5,380 nt of DNA from Dehalococcoidia bacterium (GTDB taxonomy: Bacteria > Chloroflexota > Dehalococcoidia > Tepidiformales > Tepidiformaceae), in assembly GCA_009838385.1 (NCBI GenBank), contig VXRS01000018.1, forward strand, positions 1-5,380, written 5' to 3'. Position numbers and translations under genes: made by a program. The notes under the pieces were generated by a model. The model was not told the DNA's origin. It made no database searches and worked only from the letters and a program-made list of their open reading frames with translations. Of the stretch, positions 5,035-5,380 are shown in pieces. Position 1 is the stretch's first letter. Each line of letters opens with the position of its first letter.

Positions 5035-5067
5035 GTCAACCACCTGCCGCAACCGCCGCTGCCGCCC

Positions 5068-5380
5068 CTACCGTTTGCCCAGCGCCTTCGCCAGCGCCTC
5101 TCGCTCGTCCGCAGGAAGCAGGTACTGCTCCACCCCCGCTTGCCCGCGCTGCCGCGTCAGCTCGAAGAGGACGATCGCTGCCGTCACCGAGAGGTTTAGG
5201 CTGCGCACCATCCCCGCCATCGGAATCGTCAGCCGCCGGTCCGCAAGCGCCACCGCCTCCGGCGAGAGCCCGCGGTTCTCATTCCCCAGCATCACCGCGA
5301 TCCGCGGCGCCGTCAGTTCTGCCCCGTACAGCTCCTCGGTTTCACCCTCCGCCACCGTCGCCACCACCTCGAACCCCTCC
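5068..5380 (-). CDS. SpoU/TrmH-family tRNA/rRNA ribose 2'-O-methyltransferase, C-terminal part
   Basis: The gene is cut by the right edge. About 103 codons remain, and the reading stays open to the edge (GFEVVATVAEGE precedes ELYG), so the GTG at 5367 is an internal Val rather than a start. The SPOUT knot is clear: motif 2 is LGNENRGLSPEA, and motif 3 is IPMAGMV-R-SLNLSVTAAIVLFE, holding the S-adenosylmethionine pocket and the conserved Ser and Asn. The stretch IPM-x-GMV-x-SLN, followed by RQRGQAG, resembles TrmH, which makes Gm18 in the tRNA D-loop, more than the rRNA enzyme RlmB. After the knot only about 25 residues remain, a shorter tail than in E. coli TrmH. The N-terminal catalytic Arg region is outside the window, so TrmH versus another SpoU member is not settled. 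Confidence 0.88.
   Translation of the reverse strand, partial: EGFEVVATVAEGETEELYGAELTAPRIAVMLGNENRGLSPEAVALADRRLTIPMAGMVRSLNLSVTAAIVLFELTRQRGQAGVEQYLLPADEREALAKALGKR

Noticed and set aside
4575..5039. 154-codon minus-strand frame beginning MTCVVRNGSDYTQL
   Set aside because: Overlaps the ArsI-like gene in another frame; most of it is Arg/Gly-rich shadow sequence, and its first codons cover the promoter and repeat region.
5044..5065. Direct repeat CTGCCGC, two copies 15 bases apart
   Set aside because: Seven bases in GC-rich intergenic DNA is easily chance; no further copies nearby.
1..5380. A wholly new multi-gene system
   Set aside because: Every large gene except the four-helix protein falls in a known family, and the directions change repeatedly; there is no sign of a defence island, a biosynthetic cluster or a mobile element.

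Overview
The window is a GC-rich bacterial stretch (by eye about two-thirds G+C, third codon positions mostly C or G) with tightly packed genes and no gene-free stretch over about 150 bases. It carries no mobile element, CRISPR array, rRNA or tRNA that I can see. Several start regions have a TANNNT -10 box only 6-7 bases before the start codon, the layout of leaderless transcripts. That is common in Actinomycetota, Chloroflexota and Deinococcota. With the base composition, one of the first two phyla is the most likely source, but nothing here fixes the taxon.

Layout from left to right: (1) a complete ABM-fold (antibiotic biosynthesis monooxygenase-like) protein on +, 13-360, with a strong Shine-Dalgarno. 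(2) Tail to tail with it, a four-helix membrane protein on -, 370-873, with a histidine/aspartate-rich outside loop. (3) An EamA/DMT-family ten-helix transporter on -, 932-1828, whose GTG start overlaps the stop of an 11-codon leader ORF (1825-1860). (4) A divergent control region, 1861-1971, with a perfect 14-bp palindrome between two opposed -10 boxes. (5) A zinc-dependent medium-chain dehydrogenase on +, 1972-2991. (6) Tail to tail with it, 3 bases apart, a 14-helix DHA2-type MFS exporter on -, 2995-4425. (7) Upstream of that and in the same direction, an ArsI/CadI-family VOC metalloenzyme on -, 4490-4951. (8) A comparatively AT-rich control region, 4952-5067, with nested inverted repeats. 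(9) The C-terminal part of a SpoU/TrmH-family RNA ribose methyltransferase on -, 5068 to beyond the right edge.

The genes look like small independent units rather than one large pathway. The pair most likely to work together is the ArsI/CadI-like enzyme (C-As bond cleavage or heavy-metal response) and the DHA2 exporter directly downstream: same strand, 64 bases apart, with GTTGAC-containing elements upstream of both. The EamA transporter and the His-rich membrane protein may also share a transcript (58-base gap). The EamA/dehydrogenase pair is divergent and may be co-regulated through the palindrome between them. I found no clear evidence of a wholly new system. The best leads are the leader-peptide/GTGA coupling at the EamA gene, the ArsI-exporter pair, and the palindromic operators over the promoters.
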